The notes: a model not told the origin generated them from the letters alone. A DNA stretch of 64,000 nucleotides from an uncultured Aquimarina sp. (GCA_947496555.1 CANMDH010000001.1:239622-303621), one strand, 5' to 3'; numbered from the stretch's first letter, positions 32,059 through 41,040 are shown. Numbers and translations: made by a program.

Positions 32059-32634
32059 TTATGGATTTTTTCTTAAGAAACTTAAATACTCTGGAGTAAT
32101 CCCTAAATAGGATGCTAGCATATACTGTGGCACCCTTTGAACAAACTCTGGGTTGGCGTCAATAAAGCTCTTTAAAATTTCTTCGCTCGAAAGACTATAC
32201 ATAAACTCAATTCTTCTTTGAGTTGCTATATAGGTTCGCTCCATAATAATTCGAAAAAAACGTTCAGTTTTTGGAATTCTCTGGTATAATTCCTGAAGCG
32301 ATGTCTCTTTAAGTTCTAAAACTTGTGTCTTTTCGACGGCCTCTATGATCAAATGCGAAGGAATATTATTTAATAAACTGTCGTAATTTGTGATCCACCA
32401 ATTTTCTATCCCAAAATGCATAATCTGTTCGTTACCTTTTTGGTCAATATAATATAATCGTAAACAACCCGAAGTAATAAAATACCTAGCTCGGCAAACT
32501 TCTCCATTTTTTAGTAACGTTTCTTTTTTCTTAAGCATTAATGGAGTTAAATAAGAACGAAACAATGAAAATTCGGCATCAGAGATATCGATGTATCGCC
32601 TAATATATTGTAGTAGATTATCATCCATGATCAC
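32059..32634 (-). CDS. Crp/Fnr-family transcriptional regulator
   Basis: 191 residues. The N-terminal cyclic-nucleotide-binding-type barrel (about 20-115) includes LKNGEVCRARYFITSGCLRLYYIDQKGNEQIMHFGIENWW. A long dimer helix follows, then a C-terminal winged helix-turn-helix ending YMLASYLGITPEYLSFLRK. Arg and Glu of the cAMP-binding site are not conserved, so cAMP is unlikely to be the ligand. Flavobacterial proteins of this type often control neighbouring redox genes, and the AhpD-like/DoxX pair lies downstream. The first two ATGs are two codons apart (32634 or 32628), and either may be used. Confidence 0.92.
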   Translation of the reverse strand: MIMDDNLLQYIRRYIDISDAEFSLFRSYLTPLMLKKKETLLKNGEVCRARYFITSGCLRLYYIDQKGNEQIMHFGIENWWITNYDSLLNNIPSHLIIEAVEKTQVLELKETSLQELYQRIPKTERFFRIIMERTYIATQRRIEFMYSLSSEEILKSFIDANPEFVQRVPQYMLASYLGITPEYLSFLRKNP

Positions 32635-32695
32635 ATGATATTATCTCAAGATTATTATCAAAAAGCGCTCTTGTTGTATTAAAACATTTAATCAA

Positions 32696-34354
32696 CTAAT
32701 GAATCTGAAGCAAGGATCTTGCATGTGTCAATGCCGAGTCTGAAATATCCTTTCCTCCTATCATTTCGGCAATTTCTCTAACTCGTTCCTCTTCATTCAA
32801 TAACCTAAGCTGGGTAACTGTTATATTATTGATATCCTCTTTATATACCTTGTAATGACTTTGACCATTTGCAGCAATCTGCGGAAGATGTGTGATACTA
32901 AAAACCTGCAAATTTTTACTCATACCCATCATTAAATCTGCCATTTTATGAGCGATTTCACCAGATACCCCTGTATCTATTTCATCAAAAATGATGGTTG
33001 GCAACTGCGCATACCTGGATAAAATAGCCTTGATAGCAATCATAATTCTTGATAACTCCCCGCCGGATGCTATTTTTTTAAGTTCTCCATAGGTTCCTCC
33101 TTTATTAGCAGAAAATAAGAATTCAAGCGTTTCTTTTCCGTTAGACAGGTATCCTTCTCCTAAAGTAACCGATGTTTTAAAACTGGCATTAGGCATACCA
33201 AGGGCTTTAAGAATATCTTCAAGCTCAGAAACTAATTTTGGTAAGGCTTTCTTTCTTTTTTCATGAATTCTCACCGCAACCTCATTCAATTGAGATTGAA
33301 TAGTGATAATTTCCCGTTTTATTTTTTCTATATCTTCTGAAAGGGATTCTGTTTTTGAAACCTTTTCTTGAAGTTCTTCTTTTAAGGCAATAAGCTCTTC
33401 AATGGTAGTGGCACTATGTTTAACCTGAAGATTATGCAACAATTGTAATCGTAGACTTGCTTCTTCTAATTGTTTAGGATCGGCTTCTAGTTTATCTAAT
33501 TCATCAACCAGAGAAGTTTGAATATCATCAAGTTCAATATAAATACTTTGGACCCTTTCTGAAAGTTCTTTTAAAGTTCCTGAATACGATTCTATCTTAG
33601 AAAGATTATTCTTAATCGTATTCAGTTGATCAGACACCCCTATTTCTTCACCAGAAACTATAGAAATTGATCCTGACAGCCGCTCCTGGATTTCTTCAAT
33701 GTTATTAAGACGCTCATAACGTTCTTCTAACTCACTTAATTCGTCGGGTTTAAGTTTAGCATCTTCTAATTCTTTCAATAGAAAAGAATTGTAATCGTAT
33801 TCTTTGGTAAAACTTTCCTGATTAGCGACAAGAGTACTTACTTCTTTTTCTTTCTCTTTTAGAAGTTTCAGTCCTCTTTTATAAGATTCAATCTCTCGAA
33901 CTACATTAGCTAAGGCGTCCAAAACTTCAAATTGAAAATCATTTGTAGTGACCCGTAATGTTTGATGCTGACTATGAATGTCAATTAATCTAATTCCCAG
34001 ATTTGATAGGGATTGCAAAGTAACTGGTGTATCATTAATAAAAGCTCTAGATTTGCCTGAAGGTAAAATTTCTCTTCGTATAATTGTTTCGTCTTCATAA
34101 TCCAGCTCTTCATTATCAAAAAAAGAGACGAGATCGTACTGTTTGATACCAAAAGTCCCTTCTATAATACATTTTTGAGAGTTATCTTTAACACTACTTA
34201 GGTCCGCTCTTTTGCCAAGCAGTAAACCCAAGGCACCAAGAAATAGAGATTTTCCTGCTCCGGTCTCTCCTGTTATGGTAATTAAACCAGTATCAAAGGA
34301 CACCTGCAGTTGCTCTATTAGTGCAAAATTTTTTATAGAAAGACCTCTAAGCAA
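32696..34354 (-). CDS. recN: DNA repair protein RecN
   Basis: 552 residues, normal for RecN. An SMC-like ATPase: Walker A GETGAGKS (29-36) in ITITGETGAGKSLFLGAL, a long coiled coil in the middle (~150-370), signature GGELSRIMIAIKAIL and Walker B TIIFDEIDTGVSGEIA. It acts in double-strand-break repair. The start is TTG at 34354: the reading LRGLSIKNFALIEQLQ then matches the family opening (ML..LSI.NFALI) and an in-frame stop lies 27 bp upstream with no ATG between. It is the last gene of the bamD operon. Confidence 0.95.
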   Translation of the reverse strand: MLRGLSIKNFALIEQLQVSFDTGLITITGETGAGKSLFLGALGLLLGKRADLSSVKDNSQKCIIEGTFGIKQYDLVSFFDNEELDYEDETIIRREILPSGKSRAFINDTPVTLQSLSNLGIRLIDIHSQHQTLRVTTNDFQFEVLDALANVVREIESYKRGLKLLKEKEKEVSTLVANQESFTKEYDYNSFLLKELEDAKLKPDELSELEERYERLNNIEEIQERLSGSISIVSGEEIGVSDQLNTIKNNLSKIESYSGTLKELSERVQSIYIELDDIQTSLVDELDKLEADPKQLEEASLRLQLLHNLQVKHSATTIEELIALKEELQEKVSKTESLSEDIEKIKREIITIQSQLNEVAVRIHEKRKKALPKLVSELEDILKALGMPNASFKTSVTLGEGYLSNGKETLEFLFSANKGGTYGELKKIASGGELSRIMIAIKAILSRYAQLPTIIFDEIDTGVSGEIAHKMADLMMGMSKNLQVFSITHLPQIAANGQSHYKVYKEDINNITVTQLRLLNEEERVREIAEMIGGKDISDSALTHARSLLQIH

Positions 34355-34435
34355 AGGACCAAAAAGTTTTATTGTTTATGAAGAGGTAAATATACTATAT
34401 AGTTTTAAAAGTGTTTTCACAGTTTATATCATTTT

Positions 34436-35323
34436 TTAAAACTTAATATCTTTCCAGTTATCTGTATATGTTGGAGCAATTTTATTAAGAATTTGAACCG
34501 TTTCTGCAATATTAACCGAAGGGCCTCCAGAAAGAATACTGGAAATCTCATCTGCTTTGGCATCAAAAAATACTCTCATTATATACGAATTAGGACGTAC
34601 TGCATGCATCTTTTCAAGAGACTCCATAGCAGAGGTAATAGTCTGTTTCCCTTTTTTTACATTATTATACATAACATCCAACCCTTGTCTATGATAGGCA
34701 TACATTGCAGATCTATAACCATCAAAAGTGCCTGAGAGTAAATCATCGTTCAACCTAAATCTTGATTGGTTTCCGTCCTGGGGGTTCCAACCTAGTGCCC
34801 CACTACTTTGAGCATTCCCTACAATATTTTTGGCTTCCTCGTAATATTTTGTTCCACCATTTAATTCAAAAGTATCGGCATCTACCCCAAGAATCATATA
34901 CAAATAAAATGACGTTACCGAGATCAGGTTGGATTCAAAATTATTGGGATTATAGTTTAAAGGTTGAAACTCCAGATAATTAAAATTAAACTGTCTATCG
35001 TTTACATTAAAAATCGAAGTCGCATAGTTAGATCCATATATCGGGCGGGATGCCTGAACTTGAAGTGTGGCATTAAAGGCATCATTATCATAACTAACAA
35101 TAGTAACAAAAAAACTACAATCGATTCTTTCTTCTGTACGGTAATCAGTAGATGTCCATTTTGTATTATTTATAAACTCTGTAAGTGAACGTTCCAATGT
35201 TTTAAACACCTGTAAGTTAGGATTTCCAGTCTGCTCTGCATTCACCACTACTTTGGCATTAAATTCTTGTGCATATACATTAAAGCCTAATATTAATACG
35301 AAAAATAATAAGAGTTTATTCAT
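34436..35323 (-). CDS. DUF4835-family exported protein (type IX secretion PorD-like)
   Basis: 295 residues with a signal peptide (LLLFFVLILGFNVYAQ). The mature protein starts EFNAKVVVNAEQTGNPN and has the conserved IDCSFFVTIVSYDNDAFNATLQVQASRPIYGS and YNPNNFESNLISVTSFYLYMILGVDADTF of DUF4835. The family has been linked in annotations to the type IX secretion component PorD, but the link is indirect. I keep the name descriptive. It overlaps coaBC by 8 bp and precedes recN. This gene order (bamD, rpoZ, coaBC, DUF4835, recN) is a conserved Bacteroidetes cluster as I know it. Confidence 0.85.
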   Translation of the reverse strand: MNKLLLFFVLILGFNVYAQEFNAKVVVNAEQTGNPNLQVFKTLERSLTEFINNTKWTSTDYRTEERIDCSFFVTIVSYDNDAFNATLQVQASRPIYGSNYATSIFNVNDRQFNFNYLEFQPLNYNPNNFESNLISVTSFYLYMILGVDADTFELNGGTKYYEEAKNIVGNAQSSGALGWNPQDGNQSRFRLNDDLLSGTFDGYRSAMYAYHRQGLDVMYNNVKKGKQTITSAMESLEKMHAVRPNSYIMRVFFDAKADEISSILSGGPSVNIAETVQILNKIAPTYTDNWKDIKF

Positions 35324-36527
35324 GTCTAAGCAGGTTAATTTCGTTGAATATATCCTTGGCTACTTCTGCCTTCGTTTTTAGATCAAACGCTTTAGTTTCT
35401 AATTTATGATTAATTAGAGTCACTTTATTAGTCTGCCCTTTAAAGCCAGCTCCTTTATCATTTAGAGAATTGAGAACAATCAGATCGAGATTCTTACCTT
35501 TCAATTTTTTCTTTGCATTTTCTTCTTCATTTTGGGTTTCCAAAGCAAAACCTACCAAAAACTGATCCTTCTTCTCTTCTCCCATCCATTTAAGAATGTC
35601 TTGGGTTCGTTCCAGTTCAATAGAAAAATTGGCATCTGCTTTCTTGATCTTTTGATTAGAGACATGTTTTGGCTTATAATCGGCTACTGCTGCCGAAGCG
35701 ATCGCTATATCACAATCCTTATAATTAGACACAACGGCCTGATACATTTCCTCTGCACTTACAACATTGATAACTTGTATAAGGCCATGATCTACTTTTA
35801 ATGATGAAGGGCCCAAAACTAGTTGAACGCTTGCGCCAAGATTCGCAGCTGCTTTAGCTATTTCGATTCCCATCCTACCACTAGAATGGTTTCCAACAAA
35901 TCTAACAGGATCTATTGCTTCGTATGTTGGGCCTGCAGTAATTAATACTTTTTGTCCCTTGAGCGGAAGCTTTCCTAAAATATCTTTTTCTATAAAATCG
36001 ATAATATTCTCTGGCTCAGCCATTCTTCCTTGTCCAACAAGTCCACTAGCCAATTCTCCTGATTCTGCGGGAATAATAATATTACCAAACTCTTGTAATT
36101 TTTTGAACGTATTATGCGTAGAAGGGTGATTGTACATATCCAAATCCATAGCGGGAGCAAAATACACCGGACATTTTGCCGACAAATAAGTTGCTAGTAA
36201 CAAATTATCACTAGCACCTGTAGACATTTTGGATAAGGTATTAGCCGTAGCCGGAGCAATCACCATAAGATCTGCCCATAGCCCTAAATCTACATGGTTG
36301 TTCCATACCGCATTTTCATCTTCTTCATCAAAAAAAGAAGAATGTACAGGGTTTTTGGATAATGTAGATAATGTAAGCGGTGTAACAAAATCTTTTGCGG
36401 CAGGAGTCATCACTACATTTACCTCTGCCCGAGCTTTTATAAATAGCCGTACAAGAGCTGCTGCTTTGTATGCAGCAATACCAGCGGTGACACCGATTAG
36501 AACCTTTTTACCGCTTAATATGGACAT
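35316..36527 (-). CDS. coaBC: Bifunctional phosphopantothenoylcysteine synthetase/decarboxylase CoaBC
   Basis: 403 residues. The N-terminal CoaC flavoprotein half (1-185) opens GKKVLIGVTAGIAAYKAA and has the catalytic-type His78 (NNHVDLGLWAD). The C-terminal CoaB half has ITAGPTYEAIDPVRFVGNHSSG and DIAIASAAVADYKP. Two CoaC residues differ from the classical enzyme. The PAMN clamp reads PAMD (Asp128), and the Cys-containing segment before GxGRM reads ELASGLVGQGRM, with Ser161 where E. coli has the catalytic Cys. I recall the same substitutions in other Bacteroidetes, so they are probably a lineage trait. It adds cysteine to 4'-phosphopantothenate and decarboxylates the product. It lies 4 bp after rpoZ. 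Confidence 0.95.
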   Translation of the reverse strand: MSILSGKKVLIGVTAGIAAYKAAALVRLFIKARAEVNVVMTPAAKDFVTPLTLSTLSKNPVHSSFFDEEDENAVWNNHVDLGLWADLMVIAPATANTLSKMSTGASDNLLLATYLSAKCPVYFAPAMDLDMYNHPSTHNTFKKLQEFGNIIIPAESGELASGLVGQGRMAEPENIIDFIEKDILGKLPLKGQKVLITAGPTYEAIDPVRFVGNHSSGRMGIEIAKAAANLGASVQLVLGPSSLKVDHGLIQVINVVSAEEMYQAVVSNYKDCDIAIASAAVADYKPKHVSNQKIKKADANFSIELERTQDILKWMGEEKKDQFLVGFALETQNEEENAKKKLKGKNLDLIVLNSLNDKGAGFKGQTNKVTLINHKLETKAFDLKTKAEVAKDIFNEINLLRHE

Positions 36528-36531
36528 AAAT

Positions 36532-36864
36532 TTATAGAGATTCTGTATCTGCCTTCGTGTTTCTGTGGTAGATTTTATCTTCTAACCATTCCTGAACAGC
36601 TAAAGCATGTGGTTTTGGCAATCTCTCATAAAACTTAGAAACTTCTATCTGCTCTTTGTTTTCAAAAATTTCCTCCAAGCTATCATTATAAGTAGCAAAC
36701 TCATCTAGTTTTTCAAGAAGTTCTTTCTTGATATCTGTATTGATCTGAGTAGCTCTCTTTGATATAATCGAAATGGCCTCATAAATGTTACCTGTATTCT
36801 GGTCGATAAGATTCTTATCAATAGTAGTTGTGTTTACCGGCGCATTGCTTTTTTTCAAATCCAT
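36532..36864 (-). CDS. rpoZ: DNA-directed RNA polymerase omega subunit (Rpb6-like, Bacteroidetes type)
   Basis: 110 residues. The core is TGNIYEAISIISKRATQIN, which corresponds to the conserved omega/Rpb6 segment (NIYEA..I.AKRA.QI) that binds around the beta' C-terminus. The rest (KPHALAVQEWLEDKIYHRNT) is the longer Bacteroidetes-specific C-terminus. It is encoded between bamD (14-bp gap) and coaBC (4-bp gap), the usual place in this phylum. It helps assemble RNA polymerase in the cytoplasm. Confidence 0.92.
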   Translation of the reverse strand: MDLKKSNAPVNTTTIDKNLIDQNTGNIYEAISIISKRATQINTDIKKELLEKLDEFATYNDSLEEIFENKEQIEVSKFYERLPKPHALAVQEWLEDKIYHRNTKADTESL

Positions 36865-36878
36865 CTTCTACTTTTTTT

Positions 36879-37676
36879 TTATTTGTATTGTTCTAGTCTT
36901 GCCTGTATGTCGGCTCCTATTTCTTCTGCTCTCTGAAGGTATTCTCCCTCGGTTTTATAATATTTCTTGTAATTATTATAATATCCCTGCGCCACTTCAA
37001 GACGCCCTTTTACTAAGCTCTCGTAACTACCAACAGCCAAAAGATACTCAGATTCTAATTTATAATATAATACATTTTCTCTAAAAACCGAACCTGGATA
37101 ATCTACGAGGTAATTATCAAATGCTGCAATAGCCACTTTATAATCTTCTCTATGGTGATATTGCTTAGCAATTTCATACGCTTTTTTCTCTTTCTTCACT
37201 CTAAGTTCTGCCACTAATTGATTGGCCTCTTTAAGGTTCTCGCTTTCAGGATATACATTTATATATTGCTGAAGTTTTTCTATTGCTTTTGTAGTTTCCT
37301 CCTGATCAAGGCTGAATCTTGGTGACAAGAAGGAATAACTTTTTGCTCCTTTATAAGCTGCTTCTTCGCTCTTATCACTTTTAGGGTATGATTTTGCAAA
37401 TCTTTCAAATTGATAACCCGCCAGATAATAATCCTCTAATTGATAATATGTATCGGCATAGTAATACATTATTCGTTCTGCCTGTGGTTTTCCACGATAC
37501 TGAGGTACAATTTGTTCAAAAAGAGTTAATGCCTTTTTATATTTTCCTTCTTTATACAAATTCTCCGCAGTTTTATACTTGACCGCAACATCTTCACTCT
37601 TTAAGACTTTTTGATACTCACTACAAGATCCTACGAGTAATAATAAAAAAACAGGTAAATAGAATAATCTCTTCAT
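36879..37676 (-). CDS. bamD: Outer-membrane protein assembly lipoprotein BamD
   Basis: 265 residues from ATG 37676. An ATG at 37697 is rejected because it lies inside the -7 box. The lipoprotein signal is RLFYLPVFLLLLVGSC with acylated Cys18. Five or so tetratricopeptide-like repeats follow, such as AENLYKEGKYKKALTLFEQ, RIMYYYADTYYQLEDYYLAGY and KSDKSEEAAYKGAKSYSFL. BamD is the essential lipoprotein of the BAM complex that folds beta-barrel proteins into the outer membrane. It is the first gene of a five-gene operon. Confidence 0.93.
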   Translation of the reverse strand: MKRLFYLPVFLLLLVGSCSEYQKVLKSEDVAVKYKTAENLYKEGKYKKALTLFEQIVPQYRGKPQAERIMYYYADTYYQLEDYYLAGYQFERFAKSYPKSDKSEEAAYKGAKSYSFLSPRFSLDQEETTKAIEKLQQYINVYPESENLKEANQLVAELRVKKEKKAYEIAKQYHHREDYKVAIAAFDNYLVDYPGSVFRENVLYYKLESEYLLAVGSYESLVKGRLEVAQGYYNNYKKYYKTEGEYLQRAEEIGADIQARLEQYK

Positions 37677-37694
37677 AGATAAAAAAACATCTGG

Positions 37695-37723
37695 CAAAAA
37701 TATATATTTCTGCTGTATTACAA
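37695..37723 (-). promoter_or_regulatory. Promoter of the bamD-rpoZ-coaBC-DUF4835-recN operon
   Basis: On the minus strand TTG (37723-37721, preceded by T-run) is 18 bp from TATTTTTG (37702-37695). Both match the Bacteroidetes -33/-7 consensus at the right spacing. The leader to ATG 37676 is short. Confidence 0.8.
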
Positions 37724-37795
37724 AAACTTTAGTTCATCAATTAATAACTGAATATTTAGACCTTTGTTGCAGAATCTCAAGGTAGTAATACAGAT

Positions 37796-38740
37796 TCATG
37801 AATTTACTTCAGAATCAGCTATTGTACCAGAGGAAGTTTTATCCAGTTTGTGATGATCAAGAATTGTGTATCCATCATCGTCATAATAAAATGCCGGAAT
37901 AAACTTTTGGTTATATTTTAGGCTTTTCAGAATATATGAGTGCACCTGGTGCACTTCTTGAGCAAAAGATTCGTCATAATAGCTTACCAGCAATAAAATT
38001 TCTCCGTTCAGCTTGGTGAACTCTTCTTTCTTAAACTCTTTCAACGGGCTTGAATCATCTATAGGATGCACAATGGTCCAAGTGGTAGGAAGATAGGTAA
38101 TAGCGCTTCGTTCTAACTTCAAATTATAAAAACTATTTACATATTTTCCTGATTTGTCCTCCTGAGACAATGTCAAAGTAACTTCTATACGAGGACGTAT
38201 CATTATATTGGCGCTCCTGCTCATTAACCTGAACATAATACTATCAATTCCTTTATGCTCTCTCAGGATAATACTTTTACTAAATCTAATATTTGCTCTG
38301 GGCCTTGAGAATCTTCCGTACAATAATCCAGTAATAAAAGAGAAACACAATAACCCAATTAAAGCTTCGAAGGAAGATATAACTCCAAAAAGAAGTCCTT
38401 TTGGAGCCATTGCTCCATATCCTACTGTAGTGATTGTTTGAGCCGAAAAAAAGAATGCATTTAAAAAATCTTTAAAAATATTTCCGGTTGGTTCAACAAT
38501 ATCCGAAATCCCCAACATTGTATAAACAATAGCAAACAATGTATTGATTAAGGTATACCCTAATAGCACCCATAAAAAAAACTTTGTCCAACTAATATTT
38601 ATAAGATACTCATAACTCTCTGACAGTGAACCTGACCTATTGATATGTTTTATATTAAAAGATCCATCTGAGTTAATAAAACGTTTTGCGTGTTTATATG
38701 AACTCCTTCCAACCCCTGGATCTTTTATTGTTTTAGCCAT
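37796..38740 (-). CDS. Inward-rectifier-type potassium channel (KirBac-like)
   Basis: 314 residues. An outer helix (WTKFFLWVLLGYTLINTLFAIVY) and an inner helix (LFGVISSFEALIGLLCFSFITGLLYGRFSRP) flank a pore with the filter TVGYGAMAPKG. The ~170-residue C-terminal domain is the immunoglobulin-like cytoplasmic domain of Kir channels (ANIRFSKSIILREHKG, LMSRSANIMIRPRIEVTLTL, TTWTIVHPIDDSSPLKEF). It conducts K+ with rectification controlled by cytoplasmic ligands. It is the last gene after dapA (12-bp gap) and DUF6913 on the minus strand. A second channel of the Kv type lies at 23.3 kb. Confidence 0.92.
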   Translation of the reverse strand: MAKTIKDPGVGRSSYKHAKRFINSDGSFNIKHINRSGSLSESYEYLINISWTKFFLWVLLGYTLINTLFAIVYTMLGISDIVEPTGNIFKDFLNAFFFSAQTITTVGYGAMAPKGLLFGVISSFEALIGLLCFSFITGLLYGRFSRPRANIRFSKSIILREHKGIDSIMFRLMSRSANIMIRPRIEVTLTLSQEDKSGKYVNSFYNLKLERSAITYLPTTWTIVHPIDDSSPLKEFKKEEFTKLNGEILLLVSYYDESFAQEVHQVHSYILKSLKYNQKFIPAFYYDDDGYTILDHHKLDKTSSGTIADSEVNS

Positions 38741-38752
38741 TATTATAAATAG

Positions 38753-39628
38753 TTAGATTCCTTTTATAAAATCCTGTATTTTCTTTGAAAGTTCTTTTGA
38801 AACAGGGATTAATGGCAAACGAACGTGATCTTCACAAATTCCTTTCGCTTTTAAAATATTCTTTATTCCTGCAGGGTTTCCTTCTTCAAAAGCGTAATCC
38901 AGCACGGGTAAAAGTTTATATAATATTGAAAATGCCTTTTTCGTTTCACCGGCTAAACCTAATCTTATCATTTTCGAAAATTCTTGAGGGAAACCTTGAC
39001 CAACCACACTTATTACCCCATCTCCTCCTGCCGCAACTGCCGGTAATGCAAGCGAGTCATCACCAGAAATTACAAGAAAATCTTTAGGTCTTTCACTAAT
39101 GATTTTTAATACTTGTGTAAAATCTCCTACTGCCTCTTTGACCCCTACAACATTATCAAGCTGAGCAAGACGCAGGGTTGTTTCTGCAGTCATATTTGTC
39201 CCTGTTCTTGAAGGCACATTGTATAACAAGATAGGAATAGGAACAACATCGTTTATTTCCTTATAATGGTGATAAATTCCTTCTTGACTGGGTCTATTGT
39301 ACATTGGGACAACAGAAAGTATCGCATCAAAATATGATAAATCGGTTTCTTTAATTTCCTTAAGAATTGAAGCTGTATTATTTCCCCCAATACCAATTAC
39401 TAAAGGAAGTCTGCCATTATTTACTTTCACTATGTGGTTTACCAGCGTGTGTTTTTCTTCTTTTGATAAGGTAACCGACTCTGCCGTTGTACCTAAAACC
39501 ACAAGATACTCTACACCTCCTTTGATACAAAACTCGACTAACGATGTAACTCCTGGATAATCTATCGAACCATCTTTATTAAAAGGAGTGGCCAAAGCTA
39601 CTCCTGTCCCTCTGAGAAAACCACTCAT
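38753..39628 (-). CDS. dapA: 4-hydroxy-tetrahydrodipicolinate synthase
   Basis: 291 residues, standard TIM-barrel length. The Schiff-base lysine is Lys164 in VVGVKEAVGD. The catalytic tyrosine is Tyr136 in LLYNVPSRTGTN, and the pyruvate-binding Thr47-Thr48 is in LGTTAESVTL. It condenses pyruvate with aspartate-semialdehyde, the first committed step to diaminopimelate and lysine. dapF is at 57.8 kb. It is followed 12 bp later by the Kir channel and preceded by DUF6913, with one base between stop and start. Confidence 0.96.
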   Translation of the reverse strand: MSGFLRGTGVALATPFNKDGSIDYPGVTSLVEFCIKGGVEYLVVLGTTAESVTLSKEEKHTLVNHIVKVNNGRLPLVIGIGGNNTASILKEIKETDLSYFDAILSVVPMYNRPSQEGIYHHYKEINDVVPIPILLYNVPSRTGTNMTAETTLRLAQLDNVVGVKEAVGDFTQVLKIISERPKDFLVISGDDSLALPAVAAGGDGVISVVGQGFPQEFSKMIRLGLAGETKKAFSILYKLLPVLDYAFEEGNPAGIKNILKAKGICEDHVRLPLIPVSKELSKKIQDFIKGI

Positions 39629-39629
39629 G

Positions 39630-40151
39630 CTATATAACCTGTAAAATTTTTAAATATTTCTTAAGCTCTTTTATGAAGAGATTTGGATTATTTACGGTCG
39701 CCCCAATAATTAAATCATTGATTCGGTTATCAACTTCTGCAAAACCAACTTTTAGCTTAGCATTTGAGGCTGCCGCCACATAATTCAACTCTATTTTATT
39801 ATCTTGATAAAATCCTATTAACACATCGTAGTCTTGATCTATAAATTCTTGTAAAGATTGACTTTTAATTGTTCCGTTTACTCCAAAGCTCTTATCATTA
39901 TAGTAGTCGGCATCTTTACTATCCTCTACCTCTTTATCTTCTTTGTATCCCATTACTTTTAAGTTATTGGGTGTAACTCCTAACTCATTTGCTAATTTGA
40001 CCAATGACAAAATATTGACCGAATACGAAGCATCAATAAGTACTGCAAGAGTTTTAAGACCAGAAATACTCTGTGAAGAAGCATTTCTTTTTTCAAGAAA
40101 AGCTTCAGTGCTTTTTTTTATGGCATTCCTTTTAAGACCCTTTAAAATCAT
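39630..40151 (-). CDS. DUF6913-family protein
   Basis: 173 residues, no signal peptide. The sequence alternates strands and helices (TLAVLIDASYSVNILSLVKLANELGV, YDVLIGFYQDNKIELNYVAAASNAKLKVGFAE). This suggests a small alpha/beta fold. The name is assigned because a protein of this length and wording lies before dapA in other Flavobacteriaceae as I recall. The molecular role is unknown. It is the first gene of the DUF6913-dapA-Kir operon, with one base between its stop and the dapA start. Confidence 0.75.
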   Translation of the reverse strand: MILKGLKRNAIKKSTEAFLEKRNASSQSISGLKTLAVLIDASYSVNILSLVKLANELGVTPNNLKVMGYKEDKEVEDSKDADYYNDKSFGVNGTIKSQSLQEFIDQDYDVLIGFYQDNKIELNYVAAASNAKLKVGFAEVDNRINDLIIGATVNNPNLFIKELKKYLKILQVI

Positions 40152-40173
40152 TTAAAAAAAGATTACGAAGCCA

Positions 40174-40181
40174 CAAATGTA
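40174..40181 (-). promoter_or_regulatory. Promoter -7 element of the DUF6913-dapA-Kir operon
   Basis: On the minus strand TACATTTG is an exact TAnnTTTG match, 22 bp before ATG 40151. The best TTG (40209-40207) is 25 bp away, slightly long. Confidence 0.5.
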
Positions 40182-40269
40182 GCTATTTTACATTTTAAAA
40201 CCACTTCAATAACTTCAAGAAAAAGAAAAACGCTGAAAATCAGGATTACTTATTTAAAACTAATAAATT

Positions 40270-40974
40270 TTAAAAATATTTTTCTTTTAAAAATTTGTTG
40301 TTTATAGGTTTTGTCTCTATGAAAAAGCGAGTAAAAAAGTAGACACCCATTGCCTCGGCTATATTAATTAGCACAGTAAATACTCGATTATAGTAATATA
40401 ATTCATTTATCCCCAAAAGTCCATTTACAAATAAAGCGCAACAAGCCGCAATAAACAGAAAAATTACTTTTTCATATCTATTAGCCAAATAAACAAAAAA
40501 GCTTATTACAACAAATAATACCATGGTAGTTAACACTATTGCCACAAGAGCTATAGAATCTCTAATTCTTGGCAAAGCCAATTCTGCAATTGCAAACGTT
40601 AAATACACAATCAACACAATACTTATTAATATTGGTAGTGAGGTTAACTTGCTAAATCTTATATCATGTTCAGAAATAAACTTCCTAGACAAAAGAGCGC
40701 ATAACAAATAATGAATACTTATAAAAAATGCAATGAAATTATAATACTCCACAAAATCCATAGACACAAAAATATTAGCTCCGATTAATGCAAGCATGCA
40801 TAATGGAAATACAAAATTGATATTCTTTACCGACCCTATATACAACACAATTAAAGAGATAGGAATCAGTGGTTTAAAATAAACAAGCCATGATTTATCG
40901 AAAAAAGCTGCAACTAATATGACTACAAAAAAGGAAATGTAAAAAAATAAATATGTAATATTCTTCTGTTTCAA
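40270..40974 (-). CDS. YhhN/TMEM86-like integral membrane protein, paralog 5 (motif acids lost)
   Basis: 234 residues, about eight hydrophobic helices, from a TTG start at 40974. It keeps the KP pair of the second helix (YFKPLIPIS). The first acidic motif reads ALIGANIF (Ala-Asn at 66-67), and the second reads ALFVNGLLGINELYY (Val-Asn at 183-184). In the YhhN/TMEM86 lysoplasmalogenase family these positions are GD and SD. The motif acids are therefore gone and catalysis is unlikely. It is collinear without gaps with the next copy upstream (41041-41745), sharing the YEK...LFIAA(C/S)C segment and N-E-L-Y. It is the last of five tandem copies behind ligA. Confidence 0.65.
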   Translation of the reverse strand: MKQKNITYLFFYISFFVVILVAAFFDKSWLVYFKPLIPISLIVLYIGSVKNINFVFPLCMLALIGANIFVSMDFVEYYNFIAFFISIHYLLCALLSRKFISEHDIRFSKLTSLPILISIVLIVYLTFAIAELALPRIRDSIALVAIVLTTMVLFVVISFFVYLANRYEKVIFLFIAACCALFVNGLLGINELYYYNRVFTVLINIAEAMGVYFFTRFFIETKPINNKFLKEKYF

Positions 40975-41040
40975 ATTGGCAACAAGAATTATTTTGTCTA
41001 GTAAATAAACGCAATTCTATGAAATAAAATACCCTTGTAT

